A program made the position numbers and the translations under genes. From Molanna angustata (taxonomy: Eukaryota; Arthropoda; Insecta; Trichoptera; Molannidae): 64,000 nt of DNA. This document shows, in pieces, positions 56,401-64,000 of this stretch (positions are counted from its first letter, which is position 1; every line of letters starts with the position of its first letter). A model generated the notes under the pieces. It did no database searches. It saw only the letters and a list, made by a program, of their open reading frames with translations, and was not told the DNA's origin. The stretch covers positions 2,227,567 through 2,291,566 of the forward strand of contig OY754980.1 of assembly GCA_963576475.1 (NCBI GenBank), written 5' to 3'.

Positions 56401-57565
56401 TGGTTAATTATCGCCGACCACCATAGAATAATAGTAATTTGTTTGAATTCTGTTGGGATCCTGTTGGATCTATTCCCAGCAGGGAAGAAAGTTATTTAAA
56501 ATTATTTCTTAATTTAAACAAAATTGTACTGCTTACTTAATGTGGTGTATTGAGAGTATGAAAGAGATGGATGATATTACAATAGGTCGATTGAGAATGT
56601 GTAGGCGGTTTGGTAACTGGCAAGCGGGGAGTTGTTAATACCCAGCCGAGTAGAGACAATGTTGAGATGTATTTGTAAATACTAATATTATTTATTAACG
56701 AGGATTACTGTATTGTATGTCATATCTACATAACATCCAGTGTAAAGATAAACTGATCATCCCCATGTCGGTATATACAGGGTTCGATTCCCGGTGGAGA
56801 CACAGTTTTTAATTGTGTTTTCAATCTGGATATGTGAGACGATTAATATCGTAAGTCTCCAGAATGTGGCAACTTGTTATTGGGTGCATGATAAATTAAT
56901 ATTTGTCATAGTACCTGTTAGTTACCCGAGAAGCTATATAAATAAATAAATATTACACTTAAAAAATATAAATCTCGAAATTCGATGAAAAGAACAAGAA
57001 GAAAAAAAATTGTTTTTGTGAAACTATTTAGTTTTTTTGTTAAATTAGTACAAAAAAACATGGAATAGGAGGTATGAGTTTCGACAAATCAGATACTATA
57101 TTTATTTAAATATGTGAAATGTTCACACTATGAATACATAAAATTTCACAGACTAGATGAAGTGATCTTATTAAGTCTGCTCTGGAGTCTTCAGTGACTG
57201 GTGCTCTACGTTCAGCCCAGAATAGATTACCTGAGATTACCATGGAGGCGGGACACACAAAGAGTAAAGAGGCAGTCATGAGGACAAGGATGAGAGAATT
57301 ACTTTATGTTATGCAATGATAACGTGCATTTATAACATTATATTACACTTAAATAAAATATTATAAATTACCTCACAGCACCACCAGCTATTCTTATTTC
57401 ATAATTGTACTTGTCAAATATCTTTTTAAGATCGATAACTTCCGGTGTCAAAATTGATTTGAATTCAGGTGAGTCCACTTTAAGGACTATAGGGTCCTCT
57501 CTGCTCTTTACATCGCCAAACATTTTCGGCTTTGTATACTTCAAATTCAGAGAATAATTCTTTTT
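47442..57565 (-). CDS. TRNT1: CCA-adding enzyme (tRNA nucleotidyltransferase 1), 6 exons
   Basis: Adds or repairs the 3' CCA of nuclear and mitochondrial tRNAs, using CTP and ATP without a template. Exons on the minus strand: 57565-57372, 55786-55503, 55136-55010, 54290-54097, 53276-53060, 47808-47442; splice signals and phases agree. From the ATG at 57523 the product is 446 aa. Class II nucleotidyltransferase motifs: motif [10 protein letters not shown] then [10 protein letters not shown] with the catalytic Asp-x-Asp; motif [10 protein letters not shown]; motif D (nucleotide choice) [12 protein letters not shown] at the exon C/D joint; then the helical tRNA-binding tail ending in a lysine-rich KKFRKKVKY. 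The open frame continues upstream of this ATG to the splice acceptor ([14 protein letters not shown]), so a further 5' exon, possibly giving a mitochondrial import signal, is likely. The 5.3-kb last intron holds LINEs, SINEs and a palindromic element. Confidence 0.94.
47937..48205. mobile_element. Two SINE family-2 copies, head to head
   Basis: 47937-48111 is a minus-strand copy (GCTTCTCGGGCAACTAACAG to GGGAATCAAACCCAGGATCA). From about 48112 to 48205 a plus-strand body fragment follows (GTCTCCAAGAATATGGCAAC, TGAGTGCATGCTAAATTAAA, ACTTGTTAGAAGC). Both are degraded. Confidence 0.65.
48684..48873 (-). mobile_element. tRNA-derived SINE, family 1
   Basis: Full-length minus-strand copy with poly-T at 48684-48697, body CTTGTGCTATAGGTGAACGA, and tRNA-like head GATTCGAACTCGCGACCGCT plus CCCAGCGCGCTAATCGCTCT. 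It keeps the word CTACGTTCCCTAAATT that the Copia split elsewhere. Confidence 0.85.
48917..49122 (-). mobile_element. tRNA-derived SINE, family 2
   Basis: The minus-strand head reads GTCGGCCTTCGTTGCTCAGT...GGTTCGATTCCCGGTGGAGG, with clear A box (GCTCAGTTGGTTGG) and B box (GGTTCGATTCC). The body has CTCCAGAATGTGGCAACTTG, and the 3' end is GTTAGTTGCCCGAGAAG. Confidence 0.85.
50506..52440 (-). mobile_element. 5'-truncated LINE with RNase H, I/Jockey group
   Basis: A minus-strand LINE that keeps part of the RT and everything to its 3' end at about 50510. The 15-bp target duplication TGCTGAATAATAATA is at 50491-50505 and 52441-52455. Three open pieces (52366-51920, 51904-51458, 51347-50595) follow each other, separated by single stops, so it is recently dead. 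Confidence 0.88.
50595..52437 (-). pseudogene. LINE ORF2 remnant: RT, RNase H, zinc knuckle
   Basis: RT motifs [20 protein letters not shown] and the active-site [10 protein letters not shown] (first piece). Then [11 protein letters not shown] and [19 protein letters not shown], the thumb region (second piece). Then RNase [28 protein letters not shown] and [11 protein letters not shown], with D/E/D catalytic residues, and a C-terminal [19 protein letters not shown] zinc knuckle (third piece). An RNase H after the RT points to the I/LOA/R1-side of the LINEs. Confidence 0.88.
52456..52560 (-). mobile_element. SINE family 3, headless copy
   Basis: TTGCCGTATGGCAATTTCTT, CCAACTAACCAGTGTTTCTA and AGAGAAGCAATATTTGCGTG match 22941-23050. 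The tRNA-like head is absent. Confidence 0.55.
52613..53032 (+). mobile_element. Second, short copy of the 50506-52440 LINE, opposite strand
   Basis: A plus-strand 3' end of about 420 bp encoding [20 protein letters not shown] and [19 protein letters not shown], ending in AATAATAAT. The 13-bp target duplication TATAGATTAGAGT (52600-52612, 53033-53045) shows an independent insertion. It lies 14 bp upstream, on the plus strand, of TRNT1 exon E (53060-53276). Confidence 0.88.
53515..53612 (+). mobile_element. LINE ORF2 C-terminal scrap
   Basis: [21 protein letters not shown] translation and an AACTTGACAGACTG word that also occurs near 9820. Short CR1/Jockey-like remnant. Confidence 0.45.
53684..53867. 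mobile_element. Foldback element, 184 bp, two 88-bp arms
   Basis: Arms 53684-53771 and 53780-53867 are inverted with few mismatches around an 8-nt loop (CTAGCTTA). The inner core TTCGCCTTGTTAGGGCATTT and its inverse are perfect. Same design as the palindrome at 25351 but unrelated sequence. It lies in a TRNT1 intron. Confidence 0.87.
54763..54970 (+). mobile_element. tRNA-derived SINE, family 2
   Basis: Head with GGCTCAGTTGGTTGG and GGTTCGATTCCCGATGGAGA, body TCTCCAGAATGTGG, end GTTAGTTGCCCGAGAAGCAA. It is full length, in a TRNT1 intron, on the strand opposite to the gene. Confidence 0.85.
55869..56044 (-). mobile_element. tRNA-derived SINE, family 1
   Basis: Poly-T start, body with GCTTGTGCTATAGGTAAACG, head with GATTCGAATTCGCAATCACT and CAGCGCACTAACCACTCTGC. 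Its poly-A end (plus-strand poly-T) lies about 80 bp from TRNT1 exon B. Confidence 0.8.
56100..56262 (-). repeat. Dispersed repeat (family of 7566-7725), minus strand
   Basis: ACATTCAGAATGTGTGGTGA with CATTGATGAACTATGTGAGA is the inverse of the 7566 copy; this copy extends further (ATCACAGCATATCCCACACA). Confidence 0.6.
56780..56942 (+). mobile_element. tRNA-derived SINE, family 2 (head-truncated)
   Basis: Begins at the B box (GGGTTCGATTCCCGGTGGAG) and continues to the GTTAGTTACCCGAGAAGC end. Confidence 0.78.
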
Positions 57566-59887
57566 CTGTAATAAAAATTTAAACCATGTAAATGTTGAAA
57601 ACAAGAGGTTTACAAAAGTGTAAAAAATAAGGTGGGTAATTATTTGCAAAACATGTCTGCCGAACAAAATAATTTTTATATTGTGGCTTTATTACGGGAA
57701 AATAAAAACATTTGGCGGAAACGCTTTCGAAAAATTTAAAAATGAAATAAATTTGCGAAATAAAAAAAACTAGTTCAATTTATGAATAATCAAAATGTAT
57801 TAAGCAGTGTATGATGCAACTTATTCCCATCACTTGCAATAATTGTAAACAAAACTAACCTAGCAAAAAATATCTAGATATGATAAAAAAAATGGAATGT
57901 CATAATAAATTTAAATTTAAATTCCATTTGTATTATTTGTAAGAGTAATAATTATCATGAAAAGGTGTTTTTGAATACATAACAACACAGAGGCATTCAG
58001 CTGGATCGAGAAATCAGTTGCTGTTGCATATTTTTCAACCTGCACTTTTGATAAACATTCTACTTACATGAAAGAACGCAGAAGATTTAGAATAGTGGTT
58101 TAAAAAAGAATAAGTTGTTCTAATCAAACACGAATGCACCAGCATCTTACAATATGCTTCGATAATAGATTGGCATTGATTGAGAATGAAGTTTACATTT
58201 ATTTAATAATTCATCGTAAAAACACTTTTTTATATATGGAATTTCTAAATATAGTAAACAACACAATATTAACGAAAATTGAAAATAAACCTCAAAATAT
58301 TATGACAGCTGTCAATAAACTGCGATAGACGAATTGACCACAGATTATATGGAATTGACGACCATTGACTGTAAATATTTGAATTTGAAAATCTATTATA
58401 TTGTCTATGAATTAAAAATACATACCAGTGGCTGTCAATCTTTATTTATTTTCAAAATCATGGACTGGATTAAAAAAATCCTTTAGTCAATTTTTCCAAA
58501 ATTTTACAAAGCATGTTAACTATTCTGTGAATTGAATTTTTGAATCAAGAGAATCAATTGAATAGGTACGTTGTTTATTTAGAAAAAAATGTTACTCTCC
58601 TAATTAAATAAGCAAATACCAATAAATCTCAAAAAAGTTCGCTAAAAAGTTATAAGTGAATGAAATCTGAGCGATTTATTAATGACTAGCTGAATACCCG
58701 CAGTATCGCAAGCTTTAATTATTTGAATGCCGATTAAATATTGATGGGTAATGGTAGAGCGATGGTAGATGGGTGGTGGCAGAGCGATTAACGCGCTGGA
58801 TCAGTTATACTGTGGTCGCGAATTTGAATCCTGACGACCGATTTCGTTCATCTATAGGGAAAGCATATGTTCAATTTAGGTAATGCATGAGGATGTTTAT
58901 ATACTTTTTACAACGACATATTCATTCTTAAATAAAGAGAAATACGACGTGCATTAATAAAATAAATAATAGCAGCGAATATTTAACTTCAAAAATATTT
59001 TAAGAGATATTGGTAGGTGTATTCTATAAAATATTCAAGCCTACGAAAGAAAATAAAACAAAAAAGTTATATAATTTTTGGATATAGGTATGTTAATTAA
59101 AATAATATTGAAAAAAAAAAGACTTACATTTTTTTCATTCTATAACAAAATAAAATACTTGGAATGTAAAGTTAATCAATATATACTCCTGTCTACAGTA
59201 CAAGTCTCCAAGATCGCATATCTAGGTCACATAATAAGGGTAGAAACATTGCGACAGACTAGTCGTAAAGTTTTCATTCCAATTTGAGGTTTGACACCGC
59301 GCGTCAACTTTACAGAAGAGCAAAATAACTTAGAATTTTTATTATATTAAATTTTAATATACTTTCTTTTGAAAATAACAAAAAAATATGTCAGCTCGCG
59401 CAGCTTTGTGTTTTTATATTTTTGCAAAAATGTAATATCTATTATATTGAATACGTCTCCCTCCACAATCTGTACGTGGTCGTGGCCGCTTAGCATGTGC
59501 GCGTATTGCCAGTAAAATAATTTTACCCAATTTTATTTTACGCATTCTAAATATTTCTCCAATATAAAAAATAAATTGAATCGAAAAAGTACAAAATTAT
59601 CGTTTAAAATGTATTTTAAATATCAATTGACAATATTATTGTTCAAAAAGGAATTTTAAACATCAATTTTATCAAACGTTATTAATAAATCTGCGGAATA
59701 CGTATTTAAATTATGGCACCATTCTGTACGAACTCTCTATGGAACGCGTTAAAACAATCTAATATATGGCTTTGACGTGAGTTTAAAAGTCATATTTTAA
59801 CTTTGATCGTTCAAAATATTTATTTTTAACATCATTATCTAATTATTTGGTGTTATTTTGTTTGTTGCAGGTTTTTACCGAAACTCC
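57566..59887. other. Spacer between TRNT1 and the Helitron frame
   Basis: AT-rich. It holds one SINE (about 58745-58938) and no convincing exon. A further TRNT1 5' exon could lie here. The 5' end of the Helitron probably does too, but I could not place its TC terminus. A TTTTTTGCAG-like acceptor (GTTTGTTGCAG, 59860-59870) precedes the Helitron ATG. Confidence 0.5.
58745..58938 (+). mobile_element. tRNA-derived SINE, family 1, with partly doubled head
   Basis: GATGGGTAATGGTAGAGCGA is followed at once by GATGGGTGGTGGCAGAGCGA, two tries of the tRNA-like start. Then come CGCGAATTTGAATCCTG and a degraded body. Confidence 0.72.
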
Positions 59888-62800
59888 ATGGATACTTACA
59901 ATCAAAACAATCAAGAGATGGATGAGCGAGATATGACGGAACAGCTAGATCTGGATGAGCGAGATATGACAGAACAGCGAACAGCTAGGCGAAGAGTGAC
60001 ACAAGAGCTACGAGATCGTCGAAATGCTAGACGAAGAGTGGAAAATATAACGCAAGAACAACGAGATCGTAGGAATGCAAGAGAACGTGTGGAAAATATG
60101 ACACAAGAACAGCGAAATCGTAGGAATGCTAGACGAAGAGTGGAAAATATGACGCAAGAACAACGAGAACGTAGGAATACGAGGGAGCGTGTGGAAAATA
60201 CAACACAAGAACAGCGAGATCGTAGGAATTCTAGGCGAAGAGTGGAAAATGTTATGCAAGAGCAGCGAGATAGAAGTATGAATGCAGGCAGAAGAAATTC
60301 TGTCACTTATTTTAAGTGTGCAATTATTAATACACCTCATAATTTTCTTCCAGATCAGCATGATATGGGTCGCATGGACAAGCTGTGTACAGTGGAGAAT
60401 TGCAGAGCGGTTCATTTTAATGCTGAAAAGGGCAAACTATTACATAGTTGTTGCCACAGTGGCAAAGTGTCACCTCAAGTACTGTCAACATATCCGGAAG
60501 AATTGAAAGCATTATTGTTAGGAAGCTGCAATGAATCCAAAAATTTTAGAGAATTTATTCGTCAATACAATAGTGCTAATGCTTTTGCATCCTTTGGCGC
60601 TCAGATTGCAGACGTACCTGGTACCGGACCATACTGTTTGAAAATTTCAGGTGAAGTATATCATAGAACTTCAAGAAGTATGCAGATTGACGGAGAAACT
60701 CCATCTTATGCACAGCTGTATGTTTATGATGCCGATGAAGCTGTAAGGGTACGTATGAGACACCCATCAAATGCAAGGTGTCAACAAAATATTATGTTTA
60801 CGATTGATAATGTCATTCGTCGTGTAAGTCCGTATGCTCTCCAGTATAAAAGGTTAAAAGAAGCTGTAGAAGAAGAAGAAGCTCGAGTTGCAATTAATGG
60901 CGGCCCAATGAGAGATGTTAGACTCCTATTCACACGGTCAGAAGCAGATGATCAAAGAAGGTATAATGCTCCATCTCACAATAGTGACGTTGCCATTGTA
61001 TATGTCGCAGATCATGAAGGTCAGATACCATTTGATGTAGATGTAGCTGTTCACCCAAGAAATATTGAAGGCCTCCAGCGCATAAATATGTTATCAAAAC
61101 ATCTGGACCCCATGGTTTTTCCATTGTTATTTCCCTCAGGCGAGTATGGATGGACGACTGGTATTCAGCATCATCCAAATTTTCAAACAAATCGTCGTCA
61201 ATCTGTAACAACTATGCAATTTTATTCGAGTAAAATAGCAGTACGTAGGGAGGTCTTCAATCCAATACATTTTGCTGGCAAGCTTTTCCAACAATATATA
61301 ATTCATGCATACATAGTTTGTGAATCACTTCGTTTAAAGTACATAAGAGAAAATCAACAACATTTGAGAGTTGAATGCTACCAGGGTCTACAGGATTATG
61401 TACAGAATTTGGCTATTGAAAGTGGACGAGCAGGTAATATAATAATTCTTCCTTCTACATTTATTGGTGGGCCACGTCATATGAATAAACTTTACCAAGA
61501 CTCTATGGCTATGGTTAGAAAATTTGGTCGTCCAGATTTGTTCATCAATTTTACCTGTAACCCAAAGTGGCCAGAAATCCAGAATGAATTATTACCAAAT
61601 CAAACTACATCGGATAGGCCTGATTTAGTGGCCCGGGTTTTTCAGTTAAAAGTGGAAGAGTTTATAAGAGATATGACTGAAAAACATATATTTGGTAAAG
61701 TGTTGTGTTGGGTTTATGTTATAGAAGAGCAGAAACGAGGTCTTCCCCATCTTCATGGAGTATTTACGTTGTGTGAGCAGGACAAATTTCGCACAACTTC
61801 AGATATTGACACAGTTGTGAGTGCTGAATTACCCGATCGAAGTTTTCATGGTTTGTATGACATAATTTTGAAACATAATATTCATGGACCTTGCGGTATA
61901 CTAAATCCAAATTCAGTGTGTATGGTTGATGGTAAGTGTTCTAAAAAATTTCCAAAGAATTTCAGAGATGACACCAATAATAATGTAGGAGGGTATCCAG
62001 AATATCGGAGACGCGATAATTTTTCTGGTAATCATATTGTTCGAGGAATACGTATTGATAATCGTTTTGTCGTTCCATATAATCCTTATCTTAGTCAAAA
62101 ATATAATGCTCACATTAATGTAGAAATTTGTTCTTCGGTTCTTAGTATTAAGTATATTCATAAATATATATCAAAAGGGTTTGATTGTGCCCGGATACAA
62201 ATACATCAAAATGTTGAACGCAATGAGACTCTGGTATATGATGAAATATGTGAGTATATTAACTGTCGATATGTAAGCGCACCAGAAGCTGCATGGAGAA
62301 TCATGGAAAATCCAATATATGGTCATTCTCATGCTATTTTGCTTTTGTCAGTACATTTGCCTAATGGTCAGCCTATATATTTTTCAGAAGGACGAGAAGA
62401 AGAAGCTCTTAGAGCAGCAACCTCAAGAAACACAACTTTAACTGCGTGGTTCCAACTTAACCTAGAAGACACCGATGCACGCACAATCAAGTATCAAGAT
62501 ATACCAAATTTTTATGTGTTTTCAGTTAATAAGAAATGGACTAAGAGACAACGTGGTGGCGATAAGATTATTGGGCGCCTTGCATCAGTTTCTCCCAGAA
62601 ACGTAGAATTATATCATCTAAGGCTTATTCTTTTACAGGTGACTGGCGCTACATCATATGAATCATTGCGGACTGTAGGTGGTAATTTACTGCCCACATT
62701 TCGTGATGCAGCTCGAGAACTAGGACTAATCCACGACAACAGGGAATGGCATAATTGCATGGCAGAAGCGTCATCATATATGATGCCTAGAGCTCTTCGA

Positions 62801-64000
62801 GATTTATTTGTATTATTAATGATTCATTGTCTCCCAACAGATCCATTGGAGCTGTGGAATGATTTCAAGAGTTTAATGTCTGAAGATTTTGTCCAGCGAG
62901 GAGCTATAGAAGAAGTTGCTGTTAATTGTTCACTTCTGTACATACAAAACGCACTAATGAAAGAAAATTCTTCTTGCAGTTTACAAGGGTTGCCGGAACC
63001 AGATAGCAGCAGTGATTTTCATGAAATTGAAGATTTAAATTTTATGTTAGAGTTTTCTTTAGGTGCTGAAATGGCGAATAAGCTTAATGATGAACAACGC
63101 AATGCATTCGAAGTTATTTCTTCCAAAGTATTTTCAGATGAACGTGATGGAAATAGATGTTTTTTCATCGATGGTCCTGGTGGAACAGGTAAAACTTTCC
63201 TATACAAGACTCTTATACATACTTTAAGAGGAAGAGGAAAGAAAGTTTTATCCGTTGCTTGGACAGGAATTGCAGCTATTTTACTTCCAGGTGGAGTGAC
63301 GTGTCACACAGCTTTTAATTTACCTCTTGATTTACAGGATAATACTACTTGCAGAATTACCTCAAAGAACCGTAAAATTATAAAAGATGCTGACGTTATC
63401 ATTTGGGATGAAGCACCGATGGCTCCCGTAGTAGCCTTAGATATTATTGAACGTACTATTCGCGATATAATGGGTAATGATTATATTTTTGGTAATAAAG
63501 TTATTGTTTTAGGTGGAGATTTTAGACAGATTCTTCCAGTTTGTCGTAGAGCCTCTCGAGGACAACGTGGTGGCGATAAGATTATTGGGCGCCTTGCATC
63601 AGTTTCTCCCAGAAACGTAGAATTATATCATCTAAGGCTTATTCTTTTACAGGTGACTGGCGCTACATCATATGAATCATTGCGGACTGTAGGTGGTAAT
63701 TTACTGCCCACATTTCGTGATGCAGCTCGAGAACTAGGACTAATCCACGACAACAGGGAATGGCATAATTGCATGGCAGAAGCGTCATCATATATGATGC
63801 CTAGAGCTCTTCGAGATTTATTTGTATTATTAATGATTCATTGTCTCCCAACAGATCCATTGGAGCTGTGGAATGATTTCAAGAGTTTAATGTCTGAAGA
63901 TTTTGTCCAGCGAGGAGCTATAGAAGAAGTTGCTGTTAATTGTTCACTTCTGTACATACAAAACGCACTAATGAAAGAAAATTCTTCTTGCAGTTTACAA
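59888..64000 (+). CDS. Helitron Rep/helicase (RepHel), partial, runs off window
   Basis: Rolling-circle transposase: HUH endonuclease nicks one strand and a Pif1-like helicase unwinds. The frame from ATG 59888 has no stop to the window end (1371 codons). N-terminus: about five 17-residue RRxVENxTQEQRDRRNAR repeats (about residues 37-128). Then a Cys/His stretch CTVENCRAVHF...HSCCHSG; the Helitron-like N domain (PLLFPSGEYGW); Rep with RGLPHLHGVF (the HxH metal motif, about residue 626) and the double-Tyr YIHKYISKG (about 756); helicase Walker A GPGGTGKT (about 1097), Walker B VIIWDEAPMA and GGDFRQILPV. At codon 1225 the frame jumps back in phase to a copy of residues 887 onward (see 62547-64000), so helicase motifs past this point are missing here. 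Confidence 0.93.
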   Translation, partial: MDTYNQNNQEMDERDMTEQLDLDERDMTEQRTARRRVTQELRDRRNARRRVENITQEQRDRRNARERVENMTQEQRNRRNARRRVENMTQEQRERRNTRERVENTTQEQRDRRNSRRRVENVMQEQRDRSMNAGRRNSVTYFKCAIINTPHNFLPDQHDMGRMDKLCTVENCRAVHFNAEKGKLLHSCCHSGKVSPQVLSTYPEELKALLLGSCNESKNFREFIRQYNSANAFASFGAQIADVPGTGPYCLKISGEVYHRTSRSMQIDGETPSYAQLYVYDADEAVRVRMRHPSNARCQQNIMFTIDNVIRRVSPYALQYKRLKEAVEEEEARVAINGGPMRDVRLLFTRSEADDQRRYNAPSHNSDVAIVYVADHEGQIPFDVDVAVHPRNIEGLQRINMLSKHLDPMVFPLLFPSGEYGWTTGIQHHPNFQTNRRQSVTTMQFYSSKIAVRREVFNPIHFAGKLFQQYIIHAYIVCESLRLKYIRENQQHLRVECYQGLQDYVQNLAIESGRAGNIIILPSTFIGGPRHMNKLYQDSMAMVRKFGRPDLFINFTCNPKWPEIQNELLPNQTTSDRPDLVARVFQLKVEEFIRDMTEKHIFGKVLCWVYVIEEQKRGLPHLHGVFTLCEQDKFRTTSDIDTVVSAELPDRSFHGLYDIILKHNIHGPCGILNPNSVCMVDGKCSKKFPKNFRDDTNNNVGGYPEYRRRDNFSGNHIVRGIRIDNRFVVPYNPYLSQKYNAHINVEICSSVLSIKYIHKYISKGFDCARIQIHQNVERNETLVYDEICEYINCRYVSAPEAAWRIMENPIYGHSHAILLLSVHLPNGQPIYFSEGREEEALRAATSRNTTLTAWFQLNLEDTDARTIKYQDIPNFYVFSVNKKWTKRQRGGDKIIGRLASVSPRNVELYHLRLILLQVTGATSYESLRTVGGNLLPTFRDAARELGLIHDNREWHNCMAEASSYMMPRALRDLFVLLMIHCLPTDPLELWNDFKSLMSEDFVQRGAIEEVAVNCSLLYIQNALMKENSSCSLQGLPEPDSSSDFHEIEDLNFMLEFSLGAEMANKLNDEQRNAFEVISSKVFSDERDGNRCFFIDGPGGTGKTFLYKTLIHTLRGRGKKVLSVAWTGIAAILLPGGVTCHTAFNLPLDLQDNTTCRITSKNRKIIKDADVIIWDEAPMAPVVALDIIERTIRDIMGNDYIFGNKVIVLGGDFRQILPVCRRASRGQRGGDKIIGRLASVSPRNVELYHLRLILLQVTGATSYESLRTVGGNLLPTFRDAARELGLIHDNREWHNCMAEASSYMMPRALRDLFVLLMIHCLPTDPLELWNDFKSLMSEDFVQRGAIEEVAVNCSLLYIQNALMKENSSCSLQ
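59995..60273 (+). repeat. 51-bp tandem repeat in Helitron N-terminus
   Basis: About five units of 17 codons (RRVENxTQEQRDRRNA); for example the GTGGAAAAT word starts at 60038 and 60089. Alternate units switch between GCTAGACGAAGA and GCAAGAGAACGT, so the true period may be 102 bp. It encodes an Arg-rich amphipathic stretch like the STPR-type repeats known from some insect proteins. Confidence 0.85.
62547..64000 (+). repeat. In-frame direct duplication within the Helitron, period 1014 bp
   Basis: The sequence starting GACAACGTGGTGGCGATAAG at 62547 recurs at 63561 and matches to the window end (64000 equals 62986) with no difference seen. 1014 is a multiple of three, so the frame stays open. 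The two junctions share only the 5' word GACAACG. Confidence 0.92.

Noticed and set aside
57165..57310. Possible exon or LINE piece
   Set aside because: A short open stretch without splice signals or recognised motif.
60576..61211. Minus-strand ORFs across the Helitron
   Set aside because: Shadows of the strong plus-strand RepHel frame; no family features.

Overview
The window is AT-rich animal nuclear DNA, most likely from an insect. Three conserved eukaryotic genes are split by introns with GT..AG borders, and the introns and spacers are full of transposons of types common in arthropods (Copia, Gypsy, BEL/Pao, LINE, tRNA-derived SINE, Helitron, MITE). There are no bacterial features. The order within insects cannot be fixed from the sequence alone.

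Host genes. (1) On the + strand, 113-21879 holds the 3' eight exons of a peroxisomal dihydroxyacetone-phosphate acyltransferase (GNPAT). It has the [11 protein letters not shown] acyltransferase block and ends in Ser-Arg-Leu, a PTS1 peroxisome signal. (2) On the + strand, 29010-43546 is a complete six-exon gene for an abscission/NoCut checkpoint regulator (ANCHR/ZFYVE19-like). It has an N-terminal FYVE-type zinc finger with four CxxC pairs, two MIM-like helices and an acidic tail. (3) On the - strand, 57565-47442 is a six-exon CCA-adding enzyme (TRNT1), convergent with gene 2. All splice phases I checked agree, giving 520 aa (partial), 261 aa and 446 aa.

Mobile DNA makes up a large share of the rest. 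1258-6186 is a layered stack in a GNPAT intron: an old repeat cut by a LINE 3' end, a 3.9-kb LTR element with no pol, and a pogo-like MITE. 10707-20103 is a second stack in another GNPAT intron: palindromic DNA-element ends, a tRNA-SINE split by an intact Copia (159-bp LTRs, 5-bp target duplication), and an intact Gypsy (102-bp LTRs). 33944-42353, in an ANCHR intron 43 bp after a splice donor, is a Gypsy element that lost most of gag-pol; its gag remnant was then split by an intact BEL/Pao element (255-bp LTRs that look identical). 50506-53032 holds two LINE copies in opposite orientation, each with its own target duplication. 59888-64000 is a large open Helitron Rep/helicase frame that runs off the window and contains an in-frame 1014-bp direct duplication.

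There are also at least three tRNA-derived SINE families, several near-perfect foldback palindromes, a family of TAA-flanked inverted-repeat elements, and an array of about 15 units of roughly 33 bp. No CRISPR, rRNA or functional tRNA gene is supported. No wholly new cellular system is evident. The most unusual items are the nested insertions, the in-frame Helitron duplication, the foldback elements, and the TAA-flanked palindromic families.
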